Below, in pieces: positions 16,678-24,981 of a stretch of 64,000 bases of DNA. The notes beneath the pieces are model-generated. The model was given only the letters and a program-made list of their open reading frames with translations. It was not told the origin of the DNA and did not search any database. Every line of letters begins with the position of its first letter. Positions within the stretch are counted from its first letter, which is position 1. Origin of the DNA: Candidatus Scalindua sp. (GTDB lineage: Bacteria > Planctomycetota > Brocadiia > Brocadiales > Scalinduaceae). The stretch is from NCBI GenBank assembly GCA_021777035.1, contig JAIQZR010000010.1, forward strand, positions 85,274 through 149,273. The letters run 5' to 3'. The position numbers were made by a program, and so were the translations under genes.

Positions 16678-17605
16678 TTTGACCTACTTTCTTATTCTTT
16701 GGTGCTCGTAAAAACACAAACCAGTATACACCCGCAACTAATATGATACCGCCAAATAAGTTTCCAAGGACAACGGGAATCAAATTATCAACTAAGAAGC
16801 CTTTACCGCAGGTAAGATTCGAAACATCTAAAGGCCCTCCATTTACTCTTTCAACAGCCTCCATTACGAAACGGTTACCTTTCAAGAGAAGACCCATCGG
16901 AATGAGCCACATATTAACGACACAGTGCTCGAACCCACAAGCTATCAAACAAGCTATTGGCCAGAGTAAAGATAAAACCTTATCCATGTTATTTCTGGCG
17001 CTATAACACAACCAGATACCCAGGCATACCAGAACATTACAGAGAACCCCTCTGGCAAAAGCAACGCCAAACGCAAGATTAACCTTATCATTGGCAGCAA
17101 TGACAATTTTGGCCCCAAGCAGATGGTTGTTGGTTGTCCACTGTGCGGAAATGTATATCCAGAAAACTATACTCAATGCGCCTAGAAGATTTCCGATAAA
17201 AGCGATAACCAGATTCCTGGTTAGATCACCACTCGTAATCTTTCCGGCAAAAAAGGACATAGCAATAAGACAATTGCCCGTAAAAAGCTCCGCACCAGTA
17301 ATTACGATTAGAACCAAAGCCATGGTAAAAGTGACACCACCAACTAACGCATTTAAACCGAAACTGGAGGTTGCTGTATGTGTTACCATCATCATTAGCT
17401 GTGCTCCTAATGCAATAAAAACACCGGCAAGGATGCTAAGGGAAAGCGTTGTCAGGAAACCCATATTCGCTTTTGATATTCCCACCTGCCCTACTCTGTT
17501 TGCCATCATCTTGGGAGCATAAGCGTCGATATCAATGAATGGCGTGTTGGCCAGCTGAGTTGTACTTGAAATGCTTTCTACTTCATTCTTACTCTTATCA
17601 GACAT
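16670..17605 (-). CDS. Formate/nitrite (FNT) family channel
   Basis: 311 residues from the ATG at 17605, which is preceded by AAAGGCGG; the open frame reaches to 17743 but that part is not protein-like. It is a paralogue of the following gene without the long basic tail. Motifs are GAELFTGNCLIAM, GFEHCVVNMWLIPMG (pore His) and VVLGNLFGGIILVAG. It is first of a two-gene operon, with its stop overlapping the next start. The duplicated pair suggests strong demand for a small monovalent anion such as nitrite, or hetero-oligomers; both are inference. Confidence 0.92.
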   Translation of the reverse strand: MSDKSKNEVESISSTTQLANTPFIDIDAYAPKMMANRVGQVGISKANMGFLTTLSLSILAGVFIALGAQLMMMVTHTATSSFGLNALVGGVTFTMALVLIVITGAELFTGNCLIAMSFFAGKITSGDLTRNLVIAFIGNLLGALSIVFWIYISAQWTTNNHLLGAKIVIAANDKVNLAFGVAFARGVLCNVLVCLGIWLCYSARNNMDKVLSLLWPIACLIACGFEHCVVNMWLIPMGLLLKGNRFVMEAVERVNGGPLDVSNLTCGKGFLVDNLIPVVLGNLFGGIILVAGVYWFVFLRAPKNKKVGQNG

Positions 17606-18469
17606 AAATGTACCGCCTTTCAATATGAAAATAACGGAATATACAGAAAAAACAAAGTATTGGCTGTATATGCCGGTGAAACTCGTCGTATTCCTAATAT
17701 ATATACAAAGACATCCTTTAAATACTACGTGGATGAAGCGCAAATTGAATACCTAGATTTTAATAAAGTAGCAGTTCGATATTTTATCTGACAATTTATA
17801 CCAATCGCCAGGTAGCTATGAATGCATCATGAGAAAATTTCCAAACTACTGTAAGTTTACTCAATATCGCAAATGCATTAGACTTATATAAATCTAAAAC
17901 CTCGGTTTGTATTTTTTGAAAGATCCCAGAATTCGCGGCATTGTACTGTTCAAAACGGTAAAAGTAAAATAAAATTTTAATATCTGAAGTTTTTTATTCT
18001 AGCAAGACAGCGTCTTATTTCAGCCACATTACTGCTCGGTCTAATATTACATCAAATATTCAATATTACATCAAATATTCAATTTTCTCACAATACCGAT
18101 ATGTACTTATATATATGCACAACAAGAAGATACAAATATTCACCCTGCTCTTTTTTTTATGTTATCTGGAACTCTGGTGTTATTTGAAGTACAAAAAAAC
18201 AGTTATTAGCAATGGTTCATATTCGCCTTTTTCATAGACAAAAAATGGTTTTTTCTGAATTACCCTATATAATCAACAGAACTTACAACGCACAACTGGA
18301 TACATTACCGGTAGCATAGCCCAACAGAAACCTTCCAAAAATGGAAAATCCAGCAAGGACGTTGTTGACATGTGATGCAAAATAAGGTAGTCATATCATA
18401 ACGAAACCATTTAAACGTCTCTTTAGAGAACAGAAGTAATTTTCTAGTCTTGTTTAAAGGAGGAGAAAG
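17606..18469. other. Long divergent intergenic region
   Basis: About 860 AT-rich bases between the divergent FNT operon and the YceI-like gene, with no credible gene. It holds a short tandem repeat (18043-18080). Promoters for both sides must lie here, but no convincing -35/-10 pair was singled out; no sigma-54 motif (GG-N10-GC) with good context was seen. Confidence 0.5.
18043..18080. repeat. Two-copy 19-bp tandem repeat
   Basis: AATATTACATCAAATATTC occurs twice back to back (18043-18061 and 18062-18080), with AATT starting a third partial copy. It may be a slippage product or a pair of regulator sites. Confidence 0.85.
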
Positions 18470-19024
18470 ATGTCTTTAAAACCCGGTTCTTATTGCCTTG
18501 ATACAAATTCAGGAAGTTTGAATGTTTATACTTTCAAAGAAGGCTTGCTTAGTAAATTAGCACATGATTTACTGATCGATATAACCGAATTCAAAGTTAA
18601 TCTGGATGTACCGGAAGCAGGTTTTGATTCAGGAAGTTTGAAACTGGAGATACAGACAAACACGCTAAAAGTCATTTGCGCCCTGAAAGATGGAGAAAGG
18701 ACAGACGCGTTAAAAGAGAAAGATATCGCAGATATTGAAAAAGATATGGGTGGTAAAGTATTACATCCGGATAAATACCCTACCGCTAATTTTTGTTCTA
18801 AAGCCATTCATGAAAAAGAGGGTGGCTATAAAATAAATGGAGATTTAAGTCTGCACGGTGTTACCAAATCTATTGATTTTGATATCGACACCAGCGGTGG
18901 AAATTTAAAGGGAATGATTACTTTACTTCAGAAAGACTATGGGATCAAACCTTTCAAGGCAATGATGGGCACTTTGAAGATAAAGAATGAAATTAATATC
19001 GGCTTTGATTTGACTTTGGGCTGA
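18470..19024 (+). CDS. YceI-like domain protein (cytoplasmic)
   Basis: 184 residues with AAAGGAGGAG right before the ATG. It has the YceI lipocalin-like pattern: a start GSYCLDTNSGSLNVYTFKEG with the KLAHDLLIDI strand, a middle helix region with DMGGKVLHPDKYPTANF and YKINGDLSLHGVTKSIDFDI, and an FKAMMGTLKIKNEINIGFDL ending. YceI proteins bind long amphipathic isoprenoid-like molecules and are normally exported; this one lacks a signal peptide. It stands alone, with its 3' side facing the response regulator across a long hairpin. Confidence 0.8.
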   Translation: MSLKPGSYCLDTNSGSLNVYTFKEGLLSKLAHDLLIDITEFKVNLDVPEAGFDSGSLKLEIQTNTLKVICALKDGERTDALKEKDIADIEKDMGGKVLHPDKYPTANFCSKAIHEKEGGYKINGDLSLHGVTKSIDFDIDTSGGNLKGMITLLQKDYGIKPFKAMMGTLKIKNEINIGFDLTLG

Positions 19025-19083
19025 CCCTGATTATATGAGACAACCATCATAGACATACTTAGACTTTCTTGAAAAATTAACCT

Positions 19084-19159
19084 GGGGTATTCACTACGCT
19101 AATACAGAAAAGCTACACGTGTTTATGTAAACCTCTTGTATTAATAAAGTGAATACCCC
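19084..19159. terminator. Long hairpin between convergent genes
   Basis: Perfect 12-base arms GGGGTATTCACT (19084-19095) and AGTGAATACCCC (19148-19159) enclose inner complementary TAATACA and TGTATTA, so a ~76-base stem-loop can form. It lies between the convergent YceI-like and response-regulator genes. It could terminate both, although neither side has a good T-run; it may instead be a MITE-like remnant or a small structured RNA. Confidence 0.6.
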
Positions 19160-19191
19160 GGACGCATTATGTTTTATCAAGGTATCCGGTT

Positions 19192-20574
19192 TTATTCCTT
19201 CAGCACTTTTGACTCATCGCTATTTGACCATTCTTTGATTTTATATTCGACCTTTCTTGTAGAGATACCAAGTATCTTCGCTGCTTTAGACTTACTACCG
19301 TTAGTAGCTTGAAGTGTTTCAAGGATGACTTTCCTCTCGACCTCTTTCATAGTTGTGCCCGATGGTATACGAAATGTGTCTTTCTTCGCCTTTCTTAAAC
19401 TTTGACCTATGTTTGAGGGAAGATTGTCCGGCTGGATAAATTCATTCCTCGCCATCACCACCGCCCTTTCAACCGCATTTTCAAGCTCTCTTACATTGCC
19501 AGGCCAGTCATAATTATTCAACACCCTGGCACTCTGTGCACTAAACCCCTTAACATCCTTTTTGTTTTTCTCCGCATATTTTACCAAAAAACTATCTGCC
19601 AACAGCCCAATGTCCTCTCTCCTCTCTCTTAACGGTGGAAGCTCCAGATTGATTACATTTAACCTATAATATAAATCCTCCCTAAACCGCCCCTCTCTGA
19701 TCTCCTCCTCCAAATCCTTGTTTGTCGCCGCAATTATCCTGACATCCGACTCCAGCGTCTTCTCCCCGCCTACCCTCTCAAAACATCCTGTCTCAAGTAC
19801 CCTTAATAGCTTTATTTGTACATATAAATTCAACTCTCCAATTTCATCAAGAAAAAGACTACCACCATCCGCCAACTCAAACCGGCCTCGCCTCTCACTC
19901 ACCGCACCCGTAAATGCCCCTTTCTCATGTCCAAACAACTCACTCTCCAATACACCCTCAGACAACGACGCGCAATGAAGCGCTATAAACGGTTTATCCC
20001 TTCTGTCGCTATTATGATGAACCGCATGGGCAACCAGCTCCTTGCCAGTTCCGGTCTCACCATATACTAACACCGTAGCCACAGTTGGCGCAATCTCTGT
20101 AATCGTCTTAAAAATAAGCTGCATCTTCGGCGTATTACCAATAAAACCGGAAAAACCATACTTATCGTCCAGCTTCTGCCTCAACTCTCGATTCTGTAAT
20201 ACAAGAAGTTGCTTTTCCCATATCTTCTTAAGTATCAATTCCAACTCATCAATGTTTACAGGCTTCGTCAGGTAATCATCAGCTCCTTTCTTCATTGCAT
20301 CAATCGCCGTTTGCAGAGAACTGAATGCCGTTATCATTATGACAGGTATGTCCGCATCTTTTTTCTTGACCTTCTCTATAATAGAAAAGCCACTAATGTC
20401 CGGCAACTTCATATCAGTAATAACTATATCAAAGTGCTCGGTATCGATTAAGCTTAACGCCTCATTGCCCGTATACACGCAACTGGTATCATAACCGTCC
20501 TGTAAGAGAATTTTCCTCAAACCATTGGCCGCGTTTTTATCATCATCTATTAATAGTATTCCTGGTTTCTTCAT
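19192..20574 (-). CDS. Sigma-54-dependent response regulator (NtrC/AtoC type)
   Basis: 460 residues with three domains. The receiver domain (1-120) has acidic Asp10-12, phospho-acceptor Asp54 in VITDMKLPD, and Lys in LTKPV. The AAA+ activator domain (about 140-375) has Walker A GETGTGKE, the sigma-54 contact loop GAFTGA inside ELFGHEKGAFTGAVSERRG, and Walker B LFLDEIGEL. A Fis-type helix-turn-helix (SKAAKILGISTRKVEYKI) ends the protein. It activates sigma-54 promoters when phosphorylated. Eight bases upstream ends a broken histidine-kinase frame, presumably its former partner. Confidence 0.95.
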   Translation of the reverse strand: MKKPGILLIDDDKNAANGLRKILLQDGYDTSCVYTGNEALSLIDTEHFDIVITDMKLPDISGFSIIEKVKKKDADIPVIMITAFSSLQTAIDAMKKGADDYLTKPVNIDELELILKKIWEKQLLVLQNRELRQKLDDKYGFSGFIGNTPKMQLIFKTITEIAPTVATVLVYGETGTGKELVAHAVHHNSDRRDKPFIALHCASLSEGVLESELFGHEKGAFTGAVSERRGRFELADGGSLFLDEIGELNLYVQIKLLRVLETGCFERVGGEKTLESDVRIIAATNKDLEEEIREGRFREDLYYRLNVINLELPPLRERREDIGLLADSFLVKYAEKNKKDVKGFSAQSARVLNNYDWPGNVRELENAVERAVVMARNEFIQPDNLPSNIGQSLRKAKKDTFRIPSGTTMKEVERKVILETLQATNGSKSKAAKILGISTRKVEYKIKEWSNSDESKVLKE

Positions 20575-20582
20575 TTTCTGTA

Positions 20583-20825
20583 TTAAGAAAAAGGTAATTC
20601 AATTATAAACTCGGCACCATCATTAATTTCTTTAAACCTTATATTGCCACCATGAGCATGAATATGTGTTTCAATATCTTCTGCAAAAAAATCTTTCAAA
20701 TAGAATTTTCTTGTCAGCTGAGAGATGAGATTAAAGAAGAGTATGTAAACATGATTTATCCATATGCTATATCCCTTCTCAATTGCCGATTCATGGATGC
20801 CCGTTGTTGAGAAAAAACGAAACAT
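20583..20825 (-). pseudogene. Histidine kinase C-terminal remnant
   Basis: An 80-codon frame whose end, THIHAHGGNIRFKEINDGAE followed by FIIELPFS, is the last part of a HATPase_c domain. Its start, MFRFFSTTGIHE, resembles the FFST lid motif. The glycine-rich G boxes between them are replaced by ~45 unrelated residues, and the N, H and sensor regions are absent upstream. It is directly ahead of the intact response regulator, so this looks like the decayed cognate kinase. A functional stand-alone role is unlikely. Confidence 0.65.
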
Positions 20826-21322
20826 GTATTTATTTTAGTGATGTTAAGTCCCCGCGCAATTACTTAACCGGCGCAATAATTATGCCTATAATTACATATT
20901 TATGAAAATGCATTATAATTTGATGTATAAATATTTTACTGATAACAGCTTACAACCTCAAGGTATAATTCAAAAACAAACACCCGATTTCGCAACACAT
21001 AAGCAATGCGAATAATTTACAGAAACCGCCTTTTTGCATCCCTTATATTCCGCAATTATTGCGTATATATAAATAAAAACGTATAACAGGATCTTTTCCA
21101 TTATTTTGTTTAAAGCCCTAAGACCCTATTTTCCCCAGCCTTAATGTATTGCAGCAATCTTTTGCATACGAAAGATTATTATTGGTATGGACATTGCGAT
21201 GTGTTATTAGTATAAGATCATCTGTGAAGAAATTTTCTATAAAATAAATGATGTATCGATTCATGTAGAATTAATAGCTCGTTCCGTCTCAATACAAAGA
21301 ACATCTGAAAGGAGAGTATCAA
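20826..21322. other. Divergent intergenic region
   Basis: About 500 AT-rich bases between the kinase remnant and the rubrerythrin-like gene. No open frame with recognisable kinase sequence was found, so the missing kinase part was deleted rather than just frameshifted. No RNA gene was seen. Confidence 0.45.
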
Positions 21323-21811
21323 ATGGATATATATAAATACGCAATGAAAATGGAATTAGATGGCAGGCATTATTACCTTGATTTGGCAGAGAAAACCAAG
21401 AATACGGGTATTAAGAATATACTGACGATGATGGCGGAATCTGAGGCCAAGCACTACAACATAATCTTGAGTATGCAAAAAAAAGATAAAACACAATATT
21501 CTATGGATAGTGAGAACTTAACAAAAGTAAGGAATATTTTCGAGAGAATGAAAGAAGAAAAAAAAGAGCTTGATGTTGATGTCTCACAGGTAGAATTTTA
21601 TAAAGAGGCTTTAGAAGTTGAGACAGATAGCGAAAAATTTTATCTGGAAAGAGCAGATGAAGAGAAAGACCCACATAACAAGCAAATATTTTTAACATTA
21701 GCAAAAGAAGAAAAAAGCCATTGCATTCTCCTGGAAAACCTGGTCAATCTTGTATCACAACCTGATACCTGGGTTGAAAATCCTGAGTGGTACCATGTAG
21801 AGGAAGATTAA
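21323..21811 (+). CDS. Rubrerythrin-like ferritin-fold diiron protein
   Basis: 162 residues, AAAGGAG 8 bases before the ATG. It is a four-helix bundle with two ExxH-type pairs: Glu in KMELDGRHYY and AESEAKHY in the first half, ALEVETDSEKFYLE and AKEEKSHC in the second. This is the erythrin/rubrerythrin arrangement for a di-iron site. It lacks the C-terminal rubredoxin domain of classical rubrerythrin. The likely role is peroxide handling or iron-linked oxidative defence, in keeping with two peroxiredoxin genes 1.5-2.5 kb downstream. Confidence 0.82.
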   Translation: MDIYKYAMKMELDGRHYYLDLAEKTKNTGIKNILTMMAESEAKHYNIILSMQKKDKTQYSMDSENLTKVRNIFERMKEEKKELDVDVSQVEFYKEALEVETDSEKFYLERADEEKDPHNKQIFLTLAKEEKSHCILLENLVNLVSQPDTWVENPEWYHVEED

Positions 21812-21938
21812 AGTATTATGTTGTACCGACCTGTCCGGCAATAAGAACATGCAACATTTTTGTTATTATTCCAGACCGTGATACAACCTACGTGACTCTA
21901 ACCAGACAAGTTAATAACCTCTTTAAACATTACATAAA

Positions 21939-23177
21939 ATGCCTTTTCTGAAATCGGTTCTAAAACAGTATGACCTTGTCATTGACAAGCTCGAACTGCC
22001 TGACGGCGTTCGGGAAAGATTACGACATCCCAAACGGTCATTGATTGTCTCTATTCCTATTGAAATGGATAGTGGGGCAATTAAGGTATACACGGGGTAT
22101 AGAGTTCAGCATGATATTACATTGGGGCCGTCAAAAGGTGGAATACGTTATCACCCCAACGTAAACCTCGAAGAAGTAACTGCCCTGGCCATGTTGATGA
22201 GTTGGAAATGCGCATTGATGCAGCTTCCATACGGCGGGGCAAAGGGAGGAATTTGTTGCAACCCCGCAGTAATGTCACTAAAGGAAAAAGAGCGGCTTAC
22301 CAGAAGATTTACATCTGAAATTATCTGGGCCATCGGACCGGAAGAAGATATACCCGCCCCCGATATGAATACCAATATGCAGACAATGGCATGGATGATG
22401 GATACATACAGCATGCTGAAAGGCCATACCACCTTGGGAGTTGTTACCGGCAAACCTCTGGTATTAGGAGGTTCTCTAGGAAGAGAGGAAGGGACGGGAA
22501 GAGGGGTTTATTACATGGTAGAAGAGGCAGCAAAGATCGTGGGGAAAGAGCTGAAAGGACTTAAAGTCGCTATACAGGGCTTTGGAAATGTCGGCTCAAC
22601 CGCTGCCAGGTTGCTTTGCGAGCAAAAAAGTCAAATTATTGCCGTAAGCAATAGCAAAGGTGGGATTTATAATAAAGATGGAATTGACATTGAAAGCCTG
22701 GCCCAGCACGTTAGTGAAAACAAGGCGATCTCCGATTTTCCTGACGTTGAAATAATAACAAACGAAGAGCTTCTTACCATGGATTGCGATGTCTTGATTC
22801 CCGCATCGGTAGAAGGACAAATCACCAGGTACAATGCGGACAATATCAAAGCCGGAATAATTGTTGAGGGCGCTAACGGGCCGACAACACCTGAAGCAGG
22901 CAGGATTTTATCAGACCGAAACATTTGTGTAATACCTGATATACTTGCAAACTCAGGAGGTGTTGTCATATCATATTTCGAGTGGGTGCAGGATCTTCAA
23001 TTTTATTTCTGGAAAGAGAATGAAATACAGCAACGATTAAAAACAATAATGACAGATATATTTAATAGTGTTTTATCAATGTCACAAGAAAAGAAAGTTG
23101 ATATGAGGATGGCAGCATGGACGCTCGGTATCAATCGCATTGCAGAAGCGCAGAAACTCAGAGGGCTGTATCCATGA
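21939..23177 (+). CDS. gdhA: Glutamate dehydrogenase family enzyme
   Basis: Interconverts glutamate and 2-oxoglutarate plus ammonium. 412 residues, the size of hexameric NAD-linked forms. Lys90 in MSWKCAL, Lys102 in PYGGAKGGI and Asp142 in PAPDMNTN are the substrate and catalytic residues. The nucleotide-binding motif GFGNVGS is at 214-220, and the C-terminal half has VEGANGPTTPEA and NSGGVVISYFEWVQ. No strong ribosome site precedes the ATG. NAD or NADP preference cannot be read safely. Confidence 0.93.
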   Translation: MPFLKSVLKQYDLVIDKLELPDGVRERLRHPKRSLIVSIPIEMDSGAIKVYTGYRVQHDITLGPSKGGIRYHPNVNLEEVTALAMLMSWKCALMQLPYGGAKGGICCNPAVMSLKEKERLTRRFTSEIIWAIGPEEDIPAPDMNTNMQTMAWMMDTYSMLKGHTTLGVVTGKPLVLGGSLGREEGTGRGVYYMVEEAAKIVGKELKGLKVAIQGFGNVGSTAARLLCEQKSQIIAVSNSKGGIYNKDGIDIESLAQHVSENKAISDFPDVEIITNEELLTMDCDVLIPASVEGQITRYNADNIKAGIIVEGANGPTTPEAGRILSDRNICVIPDILANSGGVVISYFEWVQDLQFYFWKENEIQQRLKTIMTDIFNSVLSMSQEKKVDMRMAAWTLGINRIAEAQKLRGLYP

Positions 23178-23246
23178 CAAATTATTTTTTTAAATCGTAA
23201 AAAAGTAGAATGTTTTTAATGTTATTTTTTTGAAAGGAGTATTGAT

Positions 23247-23849
23247 ATGAGCGTATTAGTTACTAAAGAAGCACCGGATTTTACGGCGGCAGCCGTGTTA
23301 GCTGACGGCAGCATCAAGGAAGATTTTCGCTTGTCCGATTTGAGGAGGAAATATGTAGTGCTTTTCTTCTACCCGCTGGACTTTACCTTTGTATGTCCTA
23401 CAGAGATAATTGCCCACAGCAAACGAATGGATGAGTTTAAAAAACGAAACGTGGAAGTTGTTGCTGTCTCTATTGATTCACAATTCAGCCATTATTCCTG
23501 GCGTAATACGCCTGTTGAAAAAGGTGGAATTGGCGCGATAAAGTTTCCAATGGTAGCAGATGTAAAACACGAAATTGCTCAAGCCTATGGAATTGAATTT
23601 GCCGATGCCGGGGTCGCATTACGCGCGTCATTTTTGATCGACAAAGATGGCATTGTCCAACATCAGGTAGTTAACAATCTCCCACTTGGGCGAAATGTCG
23701 ACGAAATGCTTCGCCTGGTTGATGCCCTACAGTTCCATGAGAAGCATGGAGAAGTATGCCCTGCCGGATGGCAAAAGGGTGAGGATGGCATGAAAGCGAC
23801 GGCAGATGGTGTGGCAGATTATCTATCTTCCCACTCTGAAGATCTATAA
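23247..23849 (+). CDS. Typical 2-Cys peroxiredoxin (AhpC/Prx1)
   Basis: Thiol peroxidase of 200 residues. Peroxidatic Cys50 sits in DFTFVCPTEI and resolving Cys171 in GEVCPAGW, both in the standard setting; Arg126 is in ALRASFLID. GAAAGGAG precedes the ATG. Gdh ends 69 bases upstream and a second, different peroxiredoxin follows after a terminator, making this an oxidative-stress block. Confidence 0.95.
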   Translation: MSVLVTKEAPDFTAAAVLADGSIKEDFRLSDLRRKYVVLFFYPLDFTFVCPTEIIAHSKRMDEFKKRNVEVVAVSIDSQFSHYSWRNTPVEKGGIGAIKFPMVADVKHEIAQAYGIEFADAGVALRASFLIDKDGIVQHQVVNNLPLGRNVDEMLRLVDALQFHEKHGEVCPAGWQKGEDGMKATADGVADYLSSHSEDL

Positions 23850-23861
23850 ACAAACCAAGTT

Positions 23862-23925
23862 TGCCTGCCCGGCAAGCCGTTCGGACGGGAAGTGTCTACC
23901 TGTCCGCCTGTTTGTTAGGCGGGAA
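23862..23925. repeat. REP-like palindromic segment
   Basis: Several partly palindromic words lie together: TGCCTGCCCGGCAAGCCG and TGTCCGCCTGTTTGTTAGGC plus GGGAAG. Arms such as CCGCCT/AGGCGG flank a short loop. This resembles dispersed intergenic palindromes; a related word is at 9503-9523. Confidence 0.5.
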
Positions 23926-23932
23926 GTGAACT

Positions 23933-23983
23933 AAAGTGCCTAAAGTTGAAAAATAAGAGTTATTACGACTTTAGGCACTTTTA
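23933..23983 (+). terminator. Terminator after the 2-Cys peroxiredoxin gene
   Basis: AAAGTGCCTAAAGT pairs with ACTTTAGGCACTTT over 14 bases with a 21-base loop, followed by TTAATTT. It ends only about 17 bases before the next ATG, so it could also control the following peroxiredoxin gene. Confidence 0.75.
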
Positions 23984-23998
23984 ATTTGAGGAAATACT

Positions 23999-24520
23999 AT
24001 GATTACAGTCGGAACAAAAGCACCGAATTTTTCTTTAAAAAACCAGGACGACAAGGAAGTATCACTAAAAGATAACAAGGGCAAATGGACAGTGCTATAC
24101 TTCTACCCAAAAGATAATACATCCGGATGTACAAAAGAGGCCTGTGATTTTACCGAATCCCTTAAAGATTACAAAAAACTGAACGCAACTGTTTTGGGAG
24201 TCAGCCCTGACAGTACGGAATCACATAGAAGCTTCATTGAGAAGCAGGATCTGGGCATTACCTTGTTAAGCGATCCCGATAAAAATGTGCATAAAGCATA
24301 CGGCGCCTGGGGAATGAAGAAAAACTATGGTAAAGAATACGAGGGAGTTATCCGGTCAACCTTTATCATATCTCCTGAGGGTAAGATTGCTGAAGCATGG
24401 AGTAATGTGAAGGTGCGGGTTAAACGCTCCCCGGACAAAAAACGCCGAGGACAAGAGGACGGAGAAACACGTCATGCAGACGTTGTTAAGGGACGGCTCA
24501 AAGAGCTTCAGAATGAGTAA
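23999..24520 (+). CDS. bcp: Peroxiredoxin of the BCP/PrxQ type
   Basis: 173-residue thiol peroxidase with GAGG before the ATG. The peroxidatic Cys44 and resolving Cys49 are in DNTSGCTKEACDF, where Ser replaces the usual Pro of TPGC. GVSPDSTESHRSF and STFIISPEGKI are family blocks. Near the C-terminus KRSPDKKRRGQEDGETR is a basic stretch roughly ten residues longer than in close family patterns. A strong hairpin lies right upstream; whether this gene is read through from the Prx1 gene is unknown. Confidence 0.93.
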   Translation: MITVGTKAPNFSLKNQDDKEVSLKDNKGKWTVLYFYPKDNTSGCTKEACDFTESLKDYKKLNATVLGVSPDSTESHRSFIEKQDLGITLLSDPDKNVHKAYGAWGMKKNYGKEYEGVIRSTFIISPEGKIAEAWSNVKVRVKRSPDKKRRGQEDGETRHADVVKGRLKELQNE

Positions 24521-24599
24521 GGGTTTTTTATCGAAGGCACACCGTAAAAAAGATTGAGAGAATCCGGGTCGTCACTCACTCCAATACTCCAACCTGCCC

Positions 24600-24802
24600 A
24601 AGACGCGTTCCCAAACTCCGGAATTTGGGAACGCACAAAGCTTCCGGTTGTGTATCTTTTATAAAATCGATAAGCTTTGCAAGGTCAACGGCATACTCTC
24701 GCCCAAAGTCATTGGAGTCACCCTGCACATAACATACCCGGCATCATGTATAAGCGAATCACAAATGATGGTCTCAATGCCTTTTTCTGATGCATCAGTC
24801 AT
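24600..24802 (-). pseudogene. Remnant of type I restriction subunit HsdR (N-terminus)
   Basis: From an ATG at 24802 the frame reads MTDASEKGIETIICDSLIHD then AGYV, the usual HsdR start. It then continues only in another frame as QGDSNDFGREYAVDLAKLID, FIKDTQPEALCVPKF. About 65 of some 1000 residues survive with one frameshift, ending in a palindromic repeat. It lies downstream of, and in the same direction as, the AlbA_2 gene, the order often seen in type I restriction loci. Confidence 0.8.
24605..24634. repeat. Perfect 11-bp palindrome (REP-like)
   Basis: GCGTTCCCAAA (24605-24615) and TTTGGGAACGC (24624-24634) pair perfectly around an 8-base loop. It sits exactly where the HsdR similarity ends, suggesting insertion of, or rearrangement at, a dispersed palindrome. 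Confidence 0.8.
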
Positions 24803-24981
24803 TTTTATAATTTATTACCCACCTTAACTGGAACAGTAGACGAAAATAGACGAAAATAAACACAAAACAGCAAGCATACAATATGAAGTATATTTCATGA
24901 TAAGATGCACAATATATTGAACTATCATCCTCTTTCGTCCCTCCATAAGAGGCTACTGCGATTATAGCCGAAAATAAGCTC
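24635..24981. other. Remainder of the bcp-AlbA_2 gap
   Basis: Apart from the HsdR remnant, the ~180 bases from 24803 to 24981 hold no recognisable gene. A minus-strand open frame across 24795-25031 overlaps the AlbA_2 gene end in another frame and does not look like a protein. Confidence 0.4.

Noticed and set aside
17606..17743. N-terminal extension of the upstream FNT channel
   Set aside because: The sequence is not conserved-looking and a good ribosome site precedes the internal ATG at 17605.
24360..24500. Basic insertion in the BCP peroxiredoxin as a foreign fusion
   Set aside because: Only about ten residues longer than usual patterns; a natural loop-length difference is more likely.
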